A DNA stretch of 64,000 bases. Origin: Sphingomonas_D zeicaulis (GTDB lineage Bacteria > Pseudomonadota > Alphaproteobacteria > Sphingomonadales > Sphingomonadaceae). The translations under genes were made by a program, and so were the position numbers. Below, one piece after another: positions 59,678-64,000 of the stretch; position 1 is the first letter of the stretch; each line of letters opens with the position of its first letter. Location of the stretch: the NCBI RefSeq assembly GCF_050433225.1, contig NZ_JBNPXQ010000013.1, positions 27,329 to 91,328 of the forward strand. Direction: 5' to 3'. The notes beneath the pieces were generated by a model, which saw nothing but the letters and a program-made list of their open reading frames with translations, did no database searches and was not told the DNA's origin.

Positions 59678-60580
59678 TCAGTGCGTCCAGCTTCGCATCT
59701 TTGCTTCGAGCACGCTCAGCAGCTTCGACGGCGCGCCTTCGAGCTGGCGGCCAAGACGGGTGATGAGGTGAACCGAAACCGGCTCGGGTTCGGTTTCAGC
59801 GAAGGGAATTGCGATGAGGCGTCGGCTGGCCAGCTCCCCGGTAGCGGCGATCTGCGGAAGCACCGTGGCAAAGCGGCCTTCGCAGGCAAGATCACGCATC
59901 ATCACAATCGAAGTCGTGGTCTGCGCTGGTTCCAAGTGCGTGCCGGCCGCCGCCTCCATCTGACAGAGGATCTGGCGAATCCGGAAGCTCTTGGGCGGAA
60001 GACACAGGTCGTGCTGCGCCAGGTCGGCGAGCGAGACCTGGTTCTTGCGGGTGAGCGGGTGCGAGGGATGCACGAGGATCATCAGCGGCTGGGCGACGGA
60101 GAGGCGCACGCGCACCTTCGGTTCCGGCTCGATCTGCAGCACAAGCCCGATGTGGACTTCGTCCTCCTCGACCATGCGCACAATCTCGCTCGTTGAGCCG
60201 ACATGGGTATCGATGCTCAGCCCCGGGTTCTTCTTGTGAAAGGCATCGATCGCCTGGAAGAATGCGCTCGTCAGAAATCCCTCGCCAACAGCCAGCCGGA
60301 TCGACCCTTTGCGTACGCCGCGCAGATCCTGGATGCGGGATCGCAGGGCATCGAGCTCCGCGATGTGGCTGCGGTGGAAATCATAGGTCAGCCGCCCCGC
60401 CTCGGTCAGCTTGACGGAGCGGCGCCCCTTTTCGATCAAATTGACCCCGAGATAGCCTTCCAGCTGAACGATCTGACGGCTGATCGAGGAAACGGCGACG
60501 CCCAGCTTCTCGCTGGCGAGCCGCATCGAGCCTTGGCTCGCCGCCTCGTAGAAATATCGCATCGCAACGTCCATCAGCAT
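59678..60580 (-). CDS. LysR-family transcriptional regulator (second copy)
   Basis: The 300-residue protein has the LysR winged helix (about 5-65; MRLASEKLGVAVSSISRQIV, IEKGRRSVKLTEAG) and an effector domain (about 90-290). ATG 60580 has GGAAGGG 9 bases upstream. It shares many blocks with the LysR at 37086, so the two are paralogs at opposite ends of the catabolic island. It is upstream of the M14 peptidase and divergent from a LAL regulator. Either LysR could recognise the GTTGCG-N5-CGCAAC sites. Confidence 0.9.
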   Translation of the reverse strand: MLMDVAMRYFYEAASQGSMRLASEKLGVAVSSISRQIVQLEGYLGVNLIEKGRRSVKLTEAGRLTYDFHRSHIAELDALRSRIQDLRGVRKGSIRLAVGEGFLTSAFFQAIDAFHKKNPGLSIDTHVGSTSEIVRMVEEDEVHIGLVLQIEPEPKVRVRLSVAQPLMILVHPSHPLTRKNQVSLADLAQHDLCLPPKSFRIRQILCQMEAAAGTHLEPAQTTTSIVMMRDLACEGRFATVLPQIAATGELASRRLIAIPFAETEPEPVSVHLITRLGRQLEGAPSKLLSVLEAKMRSWTH

Positions 60581-60813
60581 CGTCCACAGCCCTTCCACCG
60601 CCCCCGGAGACCGTTGCCGAGAATAGCCAGCGCGCGCCGCCTGACACGGGAGAGAAATGGACAAGATCGTGCAGATTCGGCCAGTGGCGGGTTGGCAGCC
60701 GCTTGCATGCGGGTGATGATGAGGGATAGCGTTTCGCCCATGCGAAGCACCGTGCGCTCCCTGCCATGCTGCGAACGGCGACAATCTGCCTCGCTGCGCA
60801 GGCTTGCGGCAGC

Positions 60814-63486
60814 ATGACCCGACGGCCACCGCCCGGCCTGCTACCGGGAGTCTATGACGTTCTCGCGACATCCCCGGCATCCTCAGGTCGAAACCCGGCT
60901 TTCTGCGGACTCGTCCTCACCGCCCCACCCCAGCCGGTAGCAGAGGATGTGCGTATCGAACGATTGGGTCGCCTGATCGAACCCGAGGGCACGCAACGCA
61001 TCCTGCAGATTTACGGTCCCGCTGGCATGGGCAAGACGACCTTGCTCGCCAACCATGCCGTGGCCTCCCATGCTCCGGCAAGACGGTTTCGCTGGCTCAG
61101 CCTCCAAACCTCCAACCTGCGCCTGGGGGCCGGGTTCGGCGAGGCACTCGAAGGCGCCCTTTTAACTTGGGATGCCCGCTCGGACGCGGGCCGCAGCGAG
61201 GTGCTCGTGGTCGATGCCGGCGCACTCGATCCAGAACCTGTTGCCGGTGCCCTTGCTGACCTGGTGCTTCGCATGGGCCCCGATCTTCAGTTGTGGGTGG
61301 TCTCGCGCCGTCCGTCGCAGACAATGCTCGCGAGGCTTGGCTCGCCGCATCTCGTGCGCACTCTGGATCCCGAAGCCCTGCTGTTCGACCCTGACGAGGC
61401 GAAGAGGCATTTCTCCGCCGCACGGACAGGAGATATCACACGCGGCTGGCCGCTGGCCGAGGCGGTCGCGGCAGCCATATCGGCTGGAGACGTCAGCACG
61501 GACCGGCTGCTCGATCATGCCGGCGGCCTTCTGGAAGCAACGATCCGCGACAGCATCTGGGATGGGCTCTCGCCCGCCACGCGCGCACTTCTCGCCGAAA
61601 CGGCGATGATCGAGCAGGTCGAGCAGCGGTTCATATCGCGCATCACCGCCCCTCTCCCCGCTACGCCGGTGCTAGAGGAAATCGCGGCAATGGCACCACT
61701 CTCCCGCGTGCGCCGAGGCGCTGGTGGTGGCTTCTCGCTCCACCCGGTGCTTCGCGCCTTTGCCTTGCGCCAGCTCGAGCGCGGCGAGCTTCCCCGCCGG
61801 CATCAGGCCTATCGGCAGGCGCTCCTCCATCATGCGGAAAGGCGTGCGCCAGAAGCAGCGATTGCGATCGTCCAGAACACGGGCGACGAGAGCCTTGCAC
61901 GCATGGCATTTGAGGCGTTCACCAGCACCGAGCTTCTCCGAGCGTCGGGTTACAACCGCCTGCGCAACGCGTTAGCGCAGCTGGCGCCGGATTCAGCCGA
62001 GCGGTCCGGGCAGATCTGCATCACCCAGGCGGTTGTGGCGATGAAGGAAGGCCAGTTCGCGGAAGCCCGGCGGCTGCTCGAATCTGCGCGAAAGATGCTG
62101 AGCGAAGACATGGCCTATCAGTCGCCATCTCTCTCGCGCGTTTATGCCGATTTCATCATCGCGCAGCATGTCCTCGCTTTCCATGCGCACACAGAGCTGA
62201 GCGAAGCCCAGTTATCGGAGGGTTATTTCTGGTCGATCTATACCAACGACCTTACCAATGCGGCCTTTGTCTATGCCCTGCGCAGCTTGCACTATCTGCG
62301 ACGGGGGGATCTTGCTCTAGCGCAGGAGCAGATCGTGATTTCGCGCGAGAAGTATGAACGCGCGACGAGCTATTACGGTCTCGGCTCCGCCATCCTCGTC
62401 GATGGCATGATCGCGCTCGCCGGTGGACGGCTTGAGCGCGCCGCAGCCCTGGCAACCGAAGCCCGCATGCTGATCGCGCGAGCGATGCCCGACGATGCCG
62501 GCCTGATGGCGGTTGCCGAGTGCGTGTTGTGCGAGGTCGAATTCGAGCGCGGACGGCTCGATGGCCTTTTCGAACGGATCGATGCTGCGCTGCGTGATCT
62601 GGAGGCCTGCGACGGATGGCCCGACGCGTTCGTGATCGGCTATCGCGTCGGCGCACGCGCCGCGGCGGCGACCGGGGGCGGCGATCGCGCGCTCGGCCTC
62701 CTCGATCGCGCTATCCGCCTGATGCGGGGCCGCGGGCTCAGCGATATCGAGCGCTACTGTCGCATCTTGCGCGCGGGCGTCTTGTCGAAGGGCGCTAGTG
62801 GCGCCCAGGGCTGGCGGAGCCGGGACGTCGCAATCAGTCTTTTCGCACCTGCATGGATCGGCTGGCGCGAGAGCGATGAGGCGACATTCCTCGACGGGCA
62901 GGAAGCACTTGAGACAGGCGAGGATGATCGCGTTCAGGGCATCGCCACCACGTTGGCGGACAGCGCGGCACTATCAGGACGGCGTATAACGGTGATCCGC
63001 GCCCTGGTTCTGTTCGCTGGGAGCGCGTTCCAAGCCGAGCGCCCGGACGAAGCGGTGGCAAGTCTCGAGCGGGCCATTGGCCTTGCGGAAGCCGAGGCAG
63101 TCATGCAGCCGTTCATCGAGCATGGCCCAGCGCTCCTCCTCGTCCTGGAAGCGATGAAGGCGGCACCCGCCTATCGGACGATGGCTCGCGGGACGCGGTC
63201 GTTCTGCGCAAGCCTTGCTCGAACGATCACCGCCCGCAGCCAGGCCATCGAGGGTGGCCCCACCTTCGTGCCGCGCGAACTGCAAATCATCCGTTGCCTG
63301 GTGCAGCGTCAGGCAAACAAGGCAATTGCCCGCGAACTTGGCCTGTCCGCCAGCGCAGTCAAATTCCACCTGGCCAACATCTACCGCAAGCTGGGCGTCA
63401 ACAAGCGCAACGAGGCGGCTGTCGAAGCGCAGCGCCGTGGGTTGGGACTGAGACGGGGGTTAGGACCGAATTCGTCCGCCGGATGA
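60814..63486 (+). CDS. LAL-type LuxR-family transcriptional regulator (second)
   Basis: The ~890-residue protein has a P-loop near residue 72 (IYGPAGMGKTTLLANHA), a degenerate Walker B region (EVLVVDAGALD), winged-helix and TPR-like sensor segments, and a C-terminal LuxR helix-turn-helix (about 825-885; ELQIIRCLVQRQANKAIARE, LGLSASAVKFHLANIYRKLG). It belongs to the same broad class as the regulator at 18920 but is not a close copy. The start is uncertain: ATG 60814 is listed, ATG 60766 is possible, and neither has a clear ribosome site. It is divergent from the second LysR. Its targets are unknown. Confidence 0.85.
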   Translation: MTRRPPPGLLPGVYDVLATSPASSGRNPAFCGLVLTAPPQPVAEDVRIERLGRLIEPEGTQRILQIYGPAGMGKTTLLANHAVASHAPARRFRWLSLQTSNLRLGAGFGEALEGALLTWDARSDAGRSEVLVVDAGALDPEPVAGALADLVLRMGPDLQLWVVSRRPSQTMLARLGSPHLVRTLDPEALLFDPDEAKRHFSAARTGDITRGWPLAEAVAAAISAGDVSTDRLLDHAGGLLEATIRDSIWDGLSPATRALLAETAMIEQVEQRFISRITAPLPATPVLEEIAAMAPLSRVRRGAGGGFSLHPVLRAFALRQLERGELPRRHQAYRQALLHHAERRAPEAAIAIVQNTGDESLARMAFEAFTSTELLRASGYNRLRNALAQLAPDSAERSGQICITQAVVAMKEGQFAEARRLLESARKMLSEDMAYQSPSLSRVYADFIIAQHVLAFHAHTELSEAQLSEGYFWSIYTNDLTNAAFVYALRSLHYLRRGDLALAQEQIVISREKYERATSYYGLGSAILVDGMIALAGGRLERAAALATEARMLIARAMPDDAGLMAVAECVLCEVEFERGRLDGLFERIDAALRDLEACDGWPDAFVIGYRVGARAAAATGGGDRALGLLDRAIRLMRGRGLSDIERYCRILRAGVLSKGASGAQGWRSRDVAISLFAPAWIGWRESDEATFLDGQEALETGEDDRVQGIATTLADSAALSGRRITVIRALVLFAGSAFQAERPDEAVASLERAIGLAEAEAVMQPFIEHGPALLLVLEAMKAAPAYRTMARGTRSFCASLARTITARSQAIEGGPTFVPRELQIIRCLVQRQANKAIARELGLSASAVKFHLANIYRKLGVNKRNEAAVEAQRRGLGLRRGLGPNSSAG

Positions 63487-63508
63487 TGGCGACGACGAGT
63501 GACATCTA

Positions 63509-63910
63509 GGGCAAAATCCTATCATTCCGGTTCATATCCGGTAGCAGAGAGGTAGTTTGCGCATTCGTCAAAAGTGAACCGCGGGAGGCGTCGCGAATGA
63601 CGTTCCAGAGGTTGGGAACGGTACGGGCGGCAGCTTCTCGGAGAATGGCTTTCAGTTTGGAGAAGGCGTTTTCGATGGGGTTGAGGTCCGGCCGTAAGGC
63701 GGAAGGAAGAGCATCCGTGCGCCGGAGGCCTCGATAGCGTTTCGAGCGGCGACCGCATTGTGTGCCGGCAGGTCGTCGAGGATAACTATGTCGTCGGACC
63801 GCAAGGTTGGTCGAGGACTTGTTCGACATAGGCGACGAACCATTCGTCGGTCATGGGGCCTTCCAAGACCATCGGTGCCGTCATCCCGGTCAGGCGCAGG
63901 GCATCATTAG
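63509..63910 (-). mobile_element. IS630-family transposase remnant, frameshifted
   Basis: Reading leftward, four segments in different frames together give an IS630-type DDE transposase C-terminal part: LRLTGMTAPMVLEGPMTDEW with FVAYVEQVLDQ (frame of 63852), TLRSDDIVILDDLPAHNAVA and ARMLFLPPYG (frame of 63652), DLNPIENAFSKLKAIL with VPNLWNVIRDA (frame of 63506), and LPRFTFDECANYLSATGYEP (frame of 63522), with the stop at 63522. Three frameshifts make it inactive. The end after a TA dinucleotide (63507-63508) fits IS630 target choice. The 5' part may lie past the window. Confidence 0.8.
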
Positions 63911-63953
63911 GCCGTAAACCCATTAACCGGCTTGAGCTTTGGCCGTGTGCGTG

Positions 63954-63985
63954 ATTCAGCCTCCTCGTTGACGAGGAGGTTGAAT
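63954..63985. repeat. 32-base near-perfect palindrome next to the IS remnant
   Basis: ATTCAGCCTCCTCGT pairs with ACGAGGAGGTTGAAT around a TG loop, a 15-base stem with a single G-T pair. It may belong to the insertion element or be the terminator or target of a flanking gene outside the window. Confidence 0.5.
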
Positions 63986-64000
63986 GGCGCGGCGACGGTA

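Noticed and set aside
1..64000. CRISPR arrays, rRNA genes, phage structural modules
   Set aside because: No regularly spaced repeats, no conserved rRNA stretches and no phage-like gene run were seen on reading through.

Overview
The window looks like an accessory catabolic stretch of an alphaproteobacterial chromosome, most likely a sphingomonad (Sphingomonadaceae). Three things suggest this: high GC with strong codon bias, four TonB-dependent receptors with sphingomonad-style plug starts (DIVVTGSR, DIVVTASKR, DITVTARKR), and many small scavenging operons each with its own regulator. I see no ribosomal RNA, complete tRNA, CRISPR array or phage structural genes.

Left part (1-14 kb). The end of a GntR/FadR-type regulator meets a ROK-family regulator tail to tail, followed by a GFA-family zinc protein. 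Next comes a peptide-scavenging block: two paralogous secreted M24 peptidases facing each other across a perfect terminator, a third M24 peptidase, an M20 peptidase, a large TonB receptor and a secreted esterase-like hydrolase. A divergent IclR-family regulator sits at the upstream end. Short repeats in front of the esterase are a likely operator.

Second block (14-26 kb). An area of gene debris (14.1-14.9 kb) precedes a unit built around a MalT/LuxR-type (LAL) regulator. On its downstream side lie a siderophore-type TonB receptor and an exported amidohydrolase. On the divergent side lies a TTG-started HyuA-like protein, DUF917 and NCS1 permease operon. The same tandem TTACCC element stands in the same orientation before both operons, so they are probably one regulon.

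Middle (26-32 kb). An SDR/AraC divergent pair and a GH15 glucoamylase-like gene are surrounded by decayed sequence: a tRNA T-arm-like hairpin, a truncated TetR gene and a truncated SDR that runs into the GH15 gene.

Right part (32-60 kb). This is a large catabolic island. In order it carries TonB receptor + GH3 beta-glycosidase + LysR; DUF3311 + sodium/solute symporter; DHDPS-family lyase + DAO-type flavoprotein + small 2Fe-2S protein + FAD/NAD oxidoreductase; VOC + RidA-like; a second DHDPS paralog; TonB receptor + gluconate-dehydrogenase-subunit-3-like + GMC oxidoreductase + TIM-barrel protein; NCS1 permease + SnoaL-like; hydantoinase/oxoprolinase HyuA + HyuB; an M14 peptidase; and a second, related LysR. 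A palindrome GTTGCG-N5-CGCAAC, which fits the LysR T-N11-A box, occurs perfectly before three of these units and in weaker form before three more. My inference is one LysR-controlled pathway that deglycosylates an N-heterocyclic or imino-acid compound, opens a lactam-like ring, oxidises an amine and cleaves the product. The substrate is not known from sequence.

Right edge (60-64 kb). A second LAL-type LuxR regulator is followed by a frameshifted IS630-family transposase remnant that runs to or near the window end.
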